From Posidonia oceanica (Eukaryota; Streptophyta; Magnoliopsida; Alismatales; Posidoniaceae): a stretch of 64,000 bases of DNA. A program made the translations under genes and the position numbers. Of the stretch, positions 36,460-49,800 are shown in pieces; the first letter of the stretch is position 1, and every line of letters begins with the position of its first letter. The stretch covers positions 60,640,001 through 60,704,000 of the forward strand of contig JAZBRS010000074.1 of the NCBI GenBank assembly GCA_037176725.1, read 5' to 3'. Below the pieces are notes generated by a model. That model did not search any database. It had not been told where the DNA came from and saw only the letters and a list, made by a program, of their open reading frames with translations.

Positions 36460-36750
36460 CTTTGCATGTCGTCTGCATTGCTTCGTTTTTCCGTCGTTTT
36501 GCTTTTTCGCTTGCATTTGCATATAGGGCAGTGATGCTTACTGCCTGGAGTTCTCACGAGCCAGGTTTCGCCCGGTTCGGAACACAGACAGCGCTGCTGA
36601 GCATTTAGATTGCACGTTTACTTTCCTTGCATTGCATCCCGCCACTTAGAGCACACCTATGAGCATTCATTCTGGCATTCATTGGCATTTAGGCATCTAA
36701 ATCAGTATTTCCCTGCGTACGCGAGCGTAAGCCTAGAAAGACCGATTCTC

Positions 36751-36790
36751 GGGCGCGTCGAGGGTGCCTAACACCTTCCCCGCGCGTAAC
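36751..36790 (+). promoter_or_regulatory. U5-like GC-rich hairpin, 3' LTR copy
   Basis: GGGTGCCTAACACCTTCC within CGCG flanks, as at 15321-15360, with one substitution in the stem flank (TCGAGGG against TCAAGGG). Confidence 0.4.
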
Positions 36791-37109
36791 AGGAGTTCTT
36801 GCCCAGTCTTTTGGCCCGCAATGACCATATCGCCCTTATCCTAGGCATGAGTCATCTCATTTGCATGTATTTGTATTTGTTTTCCTTTGCATAGCTTTGC
36901 TTTGCATTTCTTGCTTGGTTTTGCATGTTAACTTATGCATTTCCTCTGGTTTTCCTTGTCAACCGATAATAGACACGGTGGCGACTCTGATTTGTCTTAT
37001 CTTCTTCTTTTCTTACCTTTTCTCCTCTGTTTTAAGTGTTTTCGAGTTGAGCCCCCCTCCTCGGACATCGCCGCTAATAGTAAGCCTGATTCTGATTGGG
37101 ATTACTACA

Positions 37110-37114
37110 ATAAG
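37110..37114. repeat. Target-site duplication, right copy
   Basis: ATAAG directly after the 3' LTR CA end, continuing into GCTTGCACTTATC of the interrupted satellite subunit. Confidence 0.95.
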
Positions 37115-39011
37115 GCTTGCACTTATCATTCCTGACCTCTTCCAGTTCTTGATAGCGCTTTCACCTATCATTCCAGGCGGTCCAGTCTTGATAAGGCTTG
37201 CTCTGTTCATTCCTGACATCTTCCTGGTGTTGGTAGGGCGTGCACCGTTCATTCCTGGCGGTCCGATCTTGATAAGGCTTGCACTTATCATTCTTGACCT
37301 CTCCCTGGTCTTGGTAGGGCTTGCACCACTCATTCCTAGCTGTCCGGTCTTGATAAGGCAACCACTTATCATTCCTGACCTCTTCCTGGTCTTGATAGGG
37401 CTTGCACCTATCATTCCTGGCGGTCCGGTCTTGATAAGGCTTGCACTAATCATTCCTGACCTCTTCCTTGACTTGTTAGGGCTTGCACGTATCATTCCTG
37501 GCGGTCAGGTCATGATAAGGCTTGCACTTATCATTCCTGACCTCTTCCCGATCTTGGTAGGGCAAGCACCTCTCATTCCTAGCTGTTAGGTCTTGATAAC
37601 GCTTGCACTTATCATTCCGGACCGCTTCCTGGTCAAGATAGGGAAGCACCTCTCATTCCTGGCAGTCTGGTCTAGATAAGGCTTGCACTTATCATTCCTG
37701 ACCTCGTCCTGGCCTCTTCCTGGTCTTGATTGGGCTTGCACCTATCATTCCTGGTGGTCCGGTCTTGATGAGGCTTGCACTTATCATTCCTCACTTCTTC
37801 CTTGTCATGGCAGGGCTTACACTAATATTTCCTGGTGGTCTGGTCTTAATAAGGCAAGCACATAACATTCCTGACCACTTCCGGGTCGTGACAGGGCTAG
37901 CACCTCTCATTCCTGGCAGTCCGGTCTTGATACGGCTTGCACTTATCGTTCCTGACCTCTTCCTGGTCTTGGTAGGGCTCGCACCAATCATTCCTGGCAG
38001 TCCGGTCTTGATATGGCTCGCACTTATCATTGCTGACATCTTCCAGGTCTTGGTAGGGCTTGCATTGTCCATTCCTGGTGGTCCAGTCTTGATAAGGCTT
38101 GCACTTATCATTCCGGACCACATCCTGGTATTAATAGGGCTTGCAGCTATCATTCCTGGCGGTCTGGTCATGATTAGGCTTGCTCTTATTGTTCCAGACC
38201 TCTTCTTGGTCTTCGTAGGGCTTGCACCTATCATTCCTGGTGGTCAAGTCATGATAAGGCTTGCACTTATCATTCCTGACCTCTTCTTGGACTTGTTAGG
38301 GCTTGCACGTAACATTCCTGGCGGTCCGGTCTTGATATGGCTTGCACCTATCATTCTTGACCTCTTCCTGGCCACGCTAGGGTAGCACCTCTCAATCCTG
38401 GCGGTCTGGTCTTGATATGGCTTGCACTTATCATTCCTGACCTCGTCCTGGCCTCTACCTGGTCTTGATTGGGCTCGCACCAATCATTTCTGGTGGTCCG
38501 GTCTTGATAAGGCTTGCACTTATCATTCCTCACTTCTTCCTGGTCATGGTAGGGCTTACACCTATCATTCCTGGCGGTTCGGTCTTGATAAGGCATGCAC
38601 TTAACATTCCTGATCTCTTCCTGGTCATGATAGGGCTAGCACCTCTCATTCCTGGCGGTCAGGTCTTGGTACGGCTTGCACTTATCATTCCTGAACTCTT
38701 CTTGGTCATGGTAGGGCTTGCACCTATCATTCGTAGCAGTCCGATCCTGATATGGTTTGCACTTATCATTCCTGGCCTCTTCCGGGTCTTGATAGGGCAT
38801 GCACCTATCATTCCAGTTGGTCCGGTCTTGATAAGGCTTGCACATATCTTTCCTGACCTATTCCAGGACTTGTTAGGACTTGCACGTATCATTCCAGGCG
38901 GTCCGGTCATGATTAGGCTTGCACTTATTATTCCTGACCTCTTCCTGATCTTGTTAGGGCTTGCTCCATTCATTCCTGGCTGTCCGGTCCAGATAAGGCT
39001 TGCACTTATCT

Positions 39012-42000
39012 ATCCTGACCTCTTCCTCGTCTTGGTTGGGCTTGCACCTCTCATTCCTAGCGGTCTGGTCTTGATAAGGCTTGCACTTATCATTCCTGAC
39101 CTCTACCTGGTCATGATTAGGCTTGCACCTATCATTCCTAGCGGTCCAGTCTTGATAAGGCTTGCACTTATCATTCCTGAACTCTTCCTAGCCTCTTCCA
39201 AGTCTAGATAGGGGTTGCACCTATCATTCCTAGCTGTCCGGTCATGGTAAGGCTGGCACATATAGTTCCAGACCTCTTCCTGGCCTCCACCAGGTCTTGA
39301 TTAGGCTTGCACCAATCATTCCAGGTGGTCCGGTCTGGATAAGGCTTGCACTTATCATTCCTGACCTCTTCCTGGTCTTGGTAGGGCTTACATATATCAT
39401 TCCAGGCAGTTCGGCCTTGATAAGGCATGCACATATCATTCCTAACCTCTTCCTGGTCGTGATAGGGCTAGCACCTCTCATTCCTGGCGGTCCGGTCTTG
39501 ATACGGCTTGCACTTATCATTCCTGACCTCTTCCAGGTCATGGTCGGGCTTGCCCCTATCATTCCTAGCGGTCCAGTCTTGATATGGCTTGCATTTATCA
39601 TTGCTGGCCACTTCCAGTTCTTGATAGGGCTTGCACCTATCATTCCAGGCGGTCCGGTATTGCTAAGGCTCGCACTTATCATTCCTGACCTCTTCTGGGT
39701 CTTGATAGGGCTTGCACCTATCATTCCTGGCAGTCCGGTATTGATAAGGCTTGCACTTATCATTCCCGACCTCTTCCTCGTCTTGGTAGTGCTCGCACCT
39801 CTCAATCCTAGCTGTCCGGTCTTGATAAGGCTTGCACTTATCATTCCTGACCTCTTCCTTGGCTTGATAGGGCTTGTACCTATCATACCTGGCGGTCCGG
39901 TCTTGATAAGGCTTGCACTAATCATTCCTGACCTCTTGCTGGCCTCTTCCTGGTCTTAATTGGGCTTGCACCTATCATTCCTGGTGGTCCGGTCTTGATG
40001 AGGCTTGCACATATCATTCCTGACCTCTTCCTAGTCTTGATAGGGCTTGCACCTATCATACCAGGCGGTCCGGTCTTGATAAGGCTTGCACTAATCATTC
40101 TTGACCTCTTCCTTGACTTGTTAGGGCTTGCACGTATCATTCCTGGCGGTCAGGTCTTGATAAGGCTTGCACTTATCATTCCTGACCTCTTCCCGATCTT
40201 GGTAGGGCTTGCACCTCTCATTCCTAGCTGTCCGGTCTTGATACGGCTCGCACTTATCACTCCTGACCGCTTCCAGGTCTAGATAGGGAAGCACCTCTCA
40301 TTCCTGGCAGTCCAGTCTTGATAAGGCTTGCACTTATCATTCTTGAACTCTTCCAGGCCTCTTCCTAGTCTAGATAGGGGTTGCACCTATCTTTCCTGGC
40401 CGTCTGGTCATTATAAGGCTTGCACTTATAATTCTAGACCTGTTCCTGGCCTCCTCCTGGTCTTGCTTAGGCTTGCACCTATCATTCCATGTGGTCCGGT
40501 CTTGATAAGGCTTGCACTTATCATTCCTGACCTCTTCCTGGTCTTGGTAGGGCTTACATATATCATTCCTGGCGGTTCGGTCTTGATAAGGCTTGCACTT
40601 ATCATTCCTGACCTCTTCCAGGTCATGGTCGGGCTTGCACCTATCATTCCTAGTGGTCCGGTCTTGATATGGCTTGCATTTATCATTCCTGGCCGCTTCC
40701 AATTCTTGATAGGGCTTACACCTATCATTCCAGGCGGTCCGGTATTGATAAGGCTGGCACTTATCATTTCTGACCTCTTCCGGGTCTTGATAGGGCTTGC
40801 ACCTATCATTCCTAGCGGTTCGCTCTAGATATGGCTTGCACTTATCAATCCTGACCTCCACCTAGTCTTAATAGGGCTTGAACCAATCAATCCTGGCCAT
40901 CCGCTCTTGATATGACTTGCACTTATCATTCCTGACCTCTTCTGGGTCTTGGTAGGGCTTACGCCTATCATTCCTAGTGGTCCAATCTTGATAAGGCTTG
41001 CTCTTATCATTCCTGACCTCTTCCTGTTCTAGATAGCGCTTGCACCTATCGTTCCAAGTGGTCCAGTCTTGATAAGGCTTGCACTTTTCATTCCTGACAT
41101 CTTCCTGGTGTTGGTAGGGTGTGCACCGTTCATTCCTGGCGGTCCGATCTTGTTAAGGCTTGCACTTAACATTCCTGACCTCTTCCTGGTCTTGGTAGGG
41201 CTTGCACCTCTCATTCCTAGCTGTCCGGTCTTGATAAGGCTTCAACTTATCATTCCTGACCTCTTCCAGGTCTTGATAGGGCTTGCACCTATCATTCCTG
41301 GCGGTCCAGTCATGATAAGGCTTGCACTAATCATTCCTGGCCTCTTCCTTGACTTGTTTGGGCTTGCACATATCATTCCTGGCGGTCAGGTCATGGTAAG
41401 GCTTGCATTTATCATTCTTGACCTGTTCTCGATATTGGTAGGGCTTGCACCTCCCATTCCTGGCAGTCTGGTCTTGATAAGGCATGTACTTATCATTCCT
41501 GACCTCGTCCTGGCCTCTTCCTGGTCTTGATTGGGCTTGCAACTATCATTCCTGGTGGTCCGGTCTTGATGAGGCATGCACTTATCATTCCTCACTTCTT
41601 CCTTGTCATGGCATGGCTTACACCAATATTTCCTAGCGGTCCGGTCTTGATAAGGCAAGCACAAAACATTCCTGACCACTTCCTGGTCATGACAAGGCTA
41701 GCACCTCTCATTCCTGGCGGTCCGATCTTGATACAGCTTGCACTTATCGTTCCAGACCTCTTCCAGGTCTTGGTATGGCTCGCACCTATCATTCCTGGCC
41801 GTCCGGTCTTCATATGGCTCAAACTTATCATTGCTGACATCTTCCTGGTCTTGGTAGGGCTTGCACCGTTCATTCCTGGTGGTCCAGTCTTGATAAGGCT
41901 TGCACTTATCATTCCGGACCTCATCCTGGTCTTACTAGGGCTTGCAGCTATCATTCCTGGCGGTCCGGTCATGATTAGGCTTGCTCTTATTGATCCTGAC

Positions 42001-42812
42001 CTCTTCCTGGTATTCGTAGAGCTTGCACCTATCATTCCTGGCAGTCCAGTCTTGATAAGGCTTGCACGTATCATTCCTGACCTCTTCTTGGACTTGTTAG
42101 GGCTTGCACGTATCATTCCTGGCGGTCCAGTCTTGGTAAGGCTTGCACCTATCATTCCTGACCTCTTCCTGGTCATGATTGGGTAGCACCTCTCAATCCC
42201 GGTGGTCTGGTCTTGATATGGCTTGCACTTATCATTCCTGACCTCGTCCAGGCCTCTACCTGGTCTTGATTGGGCTTGCCCCAACCATTTCTAGTGGTCC
42301 GGTCTTGATGAGGCTTGCACTTATCATTCCTCACTTCTTCCTGGTGTTGGTAGGGCTTACACCAATCATTCCTGGCGGTTCGGTCTTGATAAGGCATGCA
42401 CTTAACATTCCTGACCTCTTCCTGGTCATGATAGGGCTAGCACCTCTCATTCCTGGCGGTGCGGTCATGATACGGCTTGCACTTATCGTTCCTGACCTCT
42501 TCTTGGTCATGGTGGGGCTTGCACCTATCATTCCTAGCGGTCCGATCCTGATATGGTTTGCACTTATCATTCCTGGCCTCTTCCGGGTCTTGATAGGGCT
42601 TGCACCTATCATTCCAGTTGGTCCGGTCTTGATAAGGCTTGCACATATCTTTCCTGACCTATTCCAGGACTTGTTAGGGCTTGCACGTATCATTCCAGGC
42701 GGTCCGGTCATGATTAGGCTTGCATTTATTATTCCTGACCACTTCCTGATCTTGTTAGGGCTTGCTCCATTCATTCCTGGCTGTCCGGTCCAGATAAGGC
42801 TTGCACTTATCA
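39012..42812. repeat. Higher-order repeat copy 1 (3,801 bp)
   Basis: First unit of a 3,801-bp higher-order repeat (about 47 dimers). Identity with the next copy starts just after a T/A difference at 39011 versus 42812. Every predicted peptide on either strand here has an identical partner 3,801 bp downstream, so the DNA is essentially identical. Confidence 0.85.
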
Positions 42813-45800
42813 ATCCTGACCTCTTCCTCGTCTTGGTTGGGCTTGCACCTCTCATTCCTAGCGGTCTGGTCTTGATAAGGCTTGCACTTATCATTCCTGA
42901 CCTCTACCTGGTCATGATTAGGCTTGCACCTATCATTCCTAGCGGTCCAGTCTTGATAAGGCTTGCACTTATCATTCCTGAACTCTTCCTAGCCTCTTCC
43001 AAGTCTAGATAGGGGTTGCACCTATCATTCCTAGCTGTCCGGTCATGGTAAGGCTGGCACATATAGTTCCAGACCTCTTCCTGGCCTCCACCAGGTCTTG
43101 ATTAGGCTTGCACCAATCATTCCAGGTGGTCCGGTCTGGATAAGGCTTGCACTTATCATTCCTGACCTCTTCCTGGTCTTGGTAGGGCTTACATATATCA
43201 TTCCAGGCAGTTCGGCCTTGATAAGGCATGCACATATCATTCCTAACCTCTTCCTGGTCGTGATAGGGCTAGCACCTCTCATTCCTGGCGGTCCGGTCTT
43301 GATACGGCTTGCACTTATCATTCCTGACCTCTTCCAGGTCATGGTCGGGCTTGCCCCTATCATTCCTAGCGGTCCAGTCTTGATATGGCTTGCATTTATC
43401 ATTGCTGGCCACTTCCAGTTCTTGATAGGGCTTGCACCTATCATTCCAGGCGGTCCGGTATTGCTAAGGCTCGCACTTATCATTCCTGACCTCTTCTGGG
43501 TCTTGATAGGGCTTGCACCTATCATTCCTGGCAGTCCGGTATTGATAAGGCTTGCACTTATCATTCCCGACCTCTTCCTCGTCTTGGTAGTGCTCGCACC
43601 TCTCAATCCTAGCTGTCCGGTCTTGATAAGGCTTGCACTTATCATTCCTGACCTCTTCCTTGGCTTGATAGGGCTTGTACCTATCATACCTGGCGGTCCG
43701 GTCTTGATAAGGCTTGCACTAATCATTCCTGACCTCTTGCTGGCCTCTTCCTGGTCTTAATTGGGCTTGCACCTATCATTCCTGGTGGTCCGGTCTTGAT
43801 GAGGCTTGCACATATCATTCCTGACCTCTTCCTAGTCTTGATAGGGCTTGCACCTATCATACCAGGCGGTCCGGTCTTGATAAGGCTTGCACTAATCATT
43901 CTTGACCTCTTCCTTGACTTGTTAGGGCTTGCACGTATCATTCCTGGCGGTCAGGTCTTGATAAGGCTTGCACTTATCATTCCTGACCTCTTCCCGATCT
44001 TGGTAGGGCTTGCACCTCTCATTCCTAGCTGTCCGGTCTTGATACGGCTCGCACTTATCACTCCTGACCGCTTCCAGGTCTAGATAGGGAAGCACCTCTC
44101 ATTCCTGGCAGTCCAGTCTTGATAAGGCTTGCACTTATCATTCTTGAACTCTTCCAGGCCTCTTCCTAGTCTAGATAGGGGTTGCACCTATCTTTCCTGG
44201 CCGTCTGGTCATTATAAGGCTTGCACTTATAATTCTAGACCTGTTCCTGGCCTCCTCCTGGTCTTGCTTAGGCTTGCACCTATCATTCCATGTGGTCCGG
44301 TCTTGATAAGGCTTGCACTTATCATTCCTGACCTCTTCCTGGTCTTGGTAGGGCTTACATATATCATTCCTGGCGGTTCGGTCTTGATAAGGCTTGCACT
44401 TATCATTCCTGACCTCTTCCAGGTCATGGTCGGGCTTGCACCTATCATTCCTAGTGGTCCGGTCTTGATATGGCTTGCATTTATCATTCCTGGCCGCTTC
44501 CAATTCTTGATAGGGCTTACACCTATCATTCCAGGCGGTCCGGTATTGATAAGGCTGGCACTTATCATTTCTGACCTCTTCCGGGTCTTGATAGGGCTTG
44601 CACCTATCATTCCTAGCGGTTCGCTCTAGATATGGCTTGCACTTATCAATCCTGACCTCCACCTAGTCTTAATAGGGCTTGAACCAATCAATCCTGGCCA
44701 TCCGCTCTTGATATGACTTGCACTTATCATTCCTGACCTCTTCTGGGTCTTGGTAGGGCTTACGCCTATCATTCCTAGTGGTCCAATCTTGATAAGGCTT
44801 GCTCTTATCATTCCTGACCTCTTCCTGTTCTAGATAGCGCTTGCACCTATCGTTCCAAGTGGTCCAGTCTTGATAAGGCTTGCACTTTTCATTCCTGACA
44901 TCTTCCTGGTGTTGGTAGGGTGTGCACCGTTCATTCCTGGCGGTCCGATCTTGTTAAGGCTTGCACTTAACATTCCTGACCTCTTCCTGGTCTTGGTAGG
45001 GCTTGCACCTCTCATTCCTAGCTGTCCGGTCTTGATAAGGCTTCAACTTATCATTCCTGACCTCTTCCAGGTCTTGATAGGGCTTGCACCTATCATTCCT
45101 GGCGGTCCAGTCATGATAAGGCTTGCACTAATCATTCCTGGCCTCTTCCTTGACTTGTTTGGGCTTGCACATATCATTCCTGGCGGTCAGGTCATGGTAA
45201 GGCTTGCATTTATCATTCTTGACCTGTTCTCGATATTGGTAGGGCTTGCACCTCCCATTCCTGGCAGTCTGGTCTTGATAAGGCATGTACTTATCATTCC
45301 TGACCTCGTCCTGGCCTCTTCCTGGTCTTGATTGGGCTTGCAACTATCATTCCTGGTGGTCCGGTCTTGATGAGGCATGCACTTATCATTCCTCACTTCT
45401 TCCTTGTCATGGCATGGCTTACACCAATATTTCCTAGCGGTCCGGTCTTGATAAGGCAAGCACAAAACATTCCTGACCACTTCCTGGTCATGACAAGGCT
45501 AGCACCTCTCATTCCTGGCGGTCCGATCTTGATACAGCTTGCACTTATCGTTCCAGACCTCTTCCAGGTCTTGGTATGGCTCGCACCTATCATTCCTGGC
45601 CGTCCGGTCTTCATATGGCTCAAACTTATCATTGCTGACATCTTCCTGGTCTTGGTAGGGCTTGCACCGTTCATTCCTGGTGGTCCAGTCTTGATAAGGC
45701 TTGCACTTATCATTCCGGACCTCATCCTGGTCTTACTAGGGCTTGCAGCTATCATTCCTGGCGGTCCGGTCATGATTAGGCTTGCTCTTATTGATCCTGA

Positions 45801-46613
45801 CCTCTTCCTGGTATTCGTAGAGCTTGCACCTATCATTCCTGGCAGTCCAGTCTTGATAAGGCTTGCACGTATCATTCCTGACCTCTTCTTGGACTTGTTA
45901 GGGCTTGCACGTATCATTCCTGGCGGTCCAGTCTTGGTAAGGCTTGCACCTATCATTCCTGACCTCTTCCTGGTCATGATTGGGTAGCACCTCTCAATCC
46001 CGGTGGTCTGGTCTTGATATGGCTTGCACTTATCATTCCTGACCTCGTCCAGGCCTCTACCTGGTCTTGATTGGGCTTGCCCCAACCATTTCTAGTGGTC
46101 CGGTCTTGATGAGGCTTGCACTTATCATTCCTCACTTCTTCCTGGTGTTGGTAGGGCTTACACCAATCATTCCTGGCGGTTCGGTCTTGATAAGGCATGC
46201 ACTTAACATTCCTGACCTCTTCCTGGTCATGATAGGGCTAGCACCTCTCATTCCTGGCGGTGCGGTCATGATACGGCTTGCACTTATCGTTCCTGACCTC
46301 TTCTTGGTCATGGTGGGGCTTGCACCTATCATTCCTAGCGGTCCGATCCTGATATGGTTTGCACTTATCATTCCTGGCCTCTTCCGGGTCTTGATAGGGC
46401 TTGCACCTATCATTCCAGTTGGTCCGGTCTTGATAAGGCTTGCACATATCTTTCCTGACCTATTCCAGGACTTGTTAGGGCTTGCACGTATCATTCCAGG
46501 CGGTCCGGTCATGATTAGGCTTGCATTTATTATTCCTGACCACTTCCTGATCTTGTTAGGGCTTGCTCCATTCATTCCTGGCTGTCCGGTCCAGATAAGG
46601 CTTGCACTTATCA
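42813..46613. repeat. Higher-order repeat copy 2 (3,801 bp)
   Basis: Identical to copy 1 in all stretches compared. The run of identity at offset 3,801 extends to 43188/46989, where T/A differs at 43189/46990. Confidence 0.85.
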
Positions 46614-49600
46614 ATCCTGACCTCTTCCTCGTCTTGGTTGGGCTTGCACCTCTCATTCCTAGCGGTCTGGTCTTGATAAGGCTTGCACTTATCATTCCTG
46701 ACCTCTACCTGGTCATGATTAGGCTTGCACCTATCATTCCTAGCGGTCCAGTCTTGATAAGGCTTGCACTTATCATTCCTGAACTCTTCCTAGCCTCTTC
46801 CAAGTCTAGATAGGGGTTGCACCTATCATTCCTAGCTGTCCGGTCATGGTAAGGCTGGCACATATAGTTCCAGACCTCTTCCTGGCCTCCACCAGGTCTT
46901 GATTAGGCTTGCACCAATCATTCCAGGTGGTCCGGTCTGGATAAGGCTTGCACTTATCATTCCTGACCTCTTCCTGGTCTTGGTAGGGCATACATATATC
47001 ATTCCAGGCAGTTCGGCCTTGATAAGGCATGCACATATCATTCCTAACCTCTTCCTGGTCGTGATAGGGCTAGCACCTCTCATTCCTGGCGGTCCGGTCT
47101 TGATACGGCTTGCACTTATCATTCCTGACCTCTTCCAGGTCATGGTCGGGCTTGCCCCTATCATTCCTAGCGATCCGGTCTTGATATGGCTTGCATTTAT
47201 CGTTGCTGGCCGCTTCCAGTTCTTGATAGGGCTTGCACCTATCATTCCAGGCGGTCCGGTATTGCTAAGGCTCGCACTTATCATTCCTGACCTCTTCTGG
47301 GTCTTGATAGGGCTTGCACCTATCATTCCTGGCAGTCCGGTATTGATAAGGCTTGCACTTATCATTCCCGAACTCTTCCTCGTCTTGGTAGTGCTCGCAC
47401 CTCTCAATCCTAGCTGTCCGGTGTTGATAAGGCTTGCACTTATCATTCCTGACCTCTTCCTTGGCTTGATAGGGCTTGCACCTATCATACCTGGCGGTCC
47501 GGTCTTGATAAGGCTTGCACTAATCATTCCTGACCTCTTGCTGGCCTCTTCCTGGTCTTAATTGGGCTTGCACCTATCATTCCTGGTGGTCCGGTCTTGA
47601 TGAGGCTTGCACATATCATTCCTGACCTCTTCCTAGTCTTGATAGGGCTTGCACCTATCATACCAGGCGGTCCGGTCTTGTTAAGGCTTGCACTAATCAT
47701 TCTTGACCTCTTCATTGACTTGTTAGGGCTTGCACGTATCATTCCTGGCGGTCAGGTCTTGATAAGGCTTGCACTTATCATTCCTGACCTCTTCCCGATC
47801 TTGATAGGGCTTGCACCTCTCATTCCTAGCTGTCCGGTCTTGATTTGGCTCGCACTTATCACTCCTGACCGCTTCCAGGTCTAGATAGGGAAGCACCTCT
47901 CATTCTTGGCAGTCCAGTCTTGATAAGGCTTGCACTTATCATTCTTGAACTCTTCCAGGCCTCTTCCTTGTCTAGATAGGGGTTGCACCTATCTTTCCTG
48001 GCCGTCTGGTCATTATAAGGCTTGCACTTATAATTCCAGACCTGTTCCTGGCCTCCTCCTGGTCTTGATTAGGCTTGCACCTATCATTCCATGTGGTCCG
48101 GTCTTGATAAGGCTTGCACTTATCATTCCTGACCTCTTCCTGGTCTTGGTAGGGCTTACATATATCATTCCTGGCGGTTCGATCTTGATAAGGCTTGCAC
48201 TTATCATTCCTGACCTCTTCCAGGTCATGGTCGGGCTTGCACCTATCATTCCTAGTGGTCCGGTCTTGATATGGCTTGCATTTATCATTCCTGGCCGCTT
48301 CCAGTTCTTGATAGGGCTTACACCTATCATTCCAGGCGGTCCGGTATTGATAAGGCTGGCACTTATCATTCCTAACCTCTTCCGGGTCTTGATAGGGCTT
48401 GCACCTATCATTCCTAGCGGTTCGCTCAAGATATGGCTTGCACTTATCAATCCTGACCTCCACCTAGTCTTATTAGGGCTTGAACCAATCAATCCTGGCC
48501 ATCCGCTCTTGATATGACTTGCACTTATCATTCCTGACCTCTTCTGGGTCTTGGTAGGGCTTACGCCTATCATTCCTAGTGGTCCAATCTTGATAAGGCT
48601 TGCTCTTATCATTCCTGACCTCTTCCAGTTCTTGATAGTGCTTGCACCTATCGTTCCAAGTGGTCCAGTCTTGATAAGGCTTGCACTTTTCATTCTTGAC
48701 ATCTTCCTGGTGTTGGTAGGGCGTGCACCGTTCATTCCTGGCGGTCCGATCTTGTTAAGGCTTGCACTTAACATTCCTGACCTCTTCCTGGTCTTGGTAG
48801 GGCTTGCACCTCTCATTCCTAGCTGTCCGGTCTTGATAAGGCTTCAACTTATCATTCCTGACCTCTTCCTGGTCTTGATAGGGCTTGCACCTATCATTCC
48901 TGGCGGTCCAGTCTCGATAAGGCTTGCACTAATCATTCCTGACCTCTTCCTTGACTTGTTTGGGCTTGCACATATCATTCCTGGCGGTCAGGTCATGGTA
49001 AGGCTTGCATTTATCATTCTTGACCTCTTCTCGATCTTGGTAGGGCTTGCACCTCCCATTCCTGGCAGTCTGGTCTTGATAAGGCATGTACTTATCATTC
49101 CTGACCTCGTCCTGGCCTCTTCCTAATCTTGATTGGGCTTGCAACTATCAATCCTGGTGGTCCGGTCTTGATGAGGCATGCACTTATCATTCCTCACTTC
49201 TTCCTTGTCATGGCATGGCTTACACCAATATTTCCTGGCGGTCCGGTCTTGATAAGGCAAAAACAAAACATTCCTGACCACTTCCGGGTCATGACAAGGC
49301 TAGCACCTCTCATTCCTGGCGGTCCGATCTTGATACAGCTTGCACTTATCGTTCCTGACCTCTTCCAGGTCTTGGTAGGGCTCGCACCTATCATTCCGGG
49401 CGGTCCGGTCTTCATATGGCTCGCACTTATCATTGCTGACATCTTCCTGGTCTTGGTAGGGCTTGCACCGTTCATTCCTGGTGGTCCAGTCTTGATAAGG
49501 CTTGCACTTATCATTCCGGACCTCATCCTGGTCTTACTAGGGCTTGCAGCTATCATTCCTGGCGGTCCGGTCATGATTAGGCTTGCTCTTATTGTTCCTG

Positions 49601-49800
49601 ACCTCTTCCTGGTATTCGTAGGGCTTGCACCTATCATTCCTGGCAGTCCGGTCTTGATAAGGCTTGCACGTATCATTCCTGACCTCTTCTTGGACTTGTT
49701 AGGGCTTGCACGTATCATTCCTGGCGGTCCGGTCTTGGTAAGGCTTGCACCTGTCATTCCTGACCTCTTCCTGGTCATGATTGGGTAGCACCTCTCAATC
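46614..49800. repeat. Higher-order repeat copy 3 (partial, diverged)
   Basis: Collinear with copy 2 at the same 3,801-bp offset but with scattered substitutions, mostly after 46990. The match breaks at about 49.8 kb, where the sequence switches to the type seen at 8.4-9.9 kb. Confidence 0.75.

Larger units (their letters stand above)
9880..37109 (+). mobile_element. Ogre-like Tat Ty3/gypsy retrotransposon, complete but decayed
   Basis: A full-length 27,230-bp LTR retrotransposon: 5-bp duplication, TG...CA LTRs of 5,801 and 5,692 bp, PBS, gag, protease, RT, RNase H, archaeal-type RNase H, integrase, accessory frame, 3' tandem repeats, PPT and 3' LTR. Domain order PR-RT-RH-INT is Ty3/gypsy. 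The second RNase H, the lack of a chromodomain, the gag knuckle CX2HX4HX4C and the protease motif DNGSGLNVC indicate the Tat lineage. Giant size, about 6-kb LTRs and a DUF7745-like accessory frame point to the Ogre group. By eye the LTRs differ by about a dozen substitutions over 0.9 kb, so insertion is fairly recent. The coding region nevertheless has ten internal stops and the accessory frame three more, so this copy is not autonomous. Confidence 0.93.
31418..37109 (+). repeat. 3' LTR
   Basis: 5,692 bp, TGTTGACACCCC to ATTACTACA, collinear with the 5' LTR. Compared with that copy it lacks about 103 bp after 31698, has 22 bp more near 31748 (a local CTCTCTCC duplication), 32 bp more near 33320, and two fewer 30-bp minisatellite units. 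By eye, 34510-35419 differs from 13021-13930 by about twelve substitutions. It carries the same TGCAT-rich block, splice-donor motif and U5-like hairpin. No credible gene is present. Confidence 0.95.

Noticed and set aside
37726..38385. Long hydrophobic repeat proteins (27-residue period) across the satellite
   Set aside because: Equivalent frames occur on both strands and in several phases because the unit is 81 bp. Breaks follow random indels, and there is no start context or conserved non-repeat domain.
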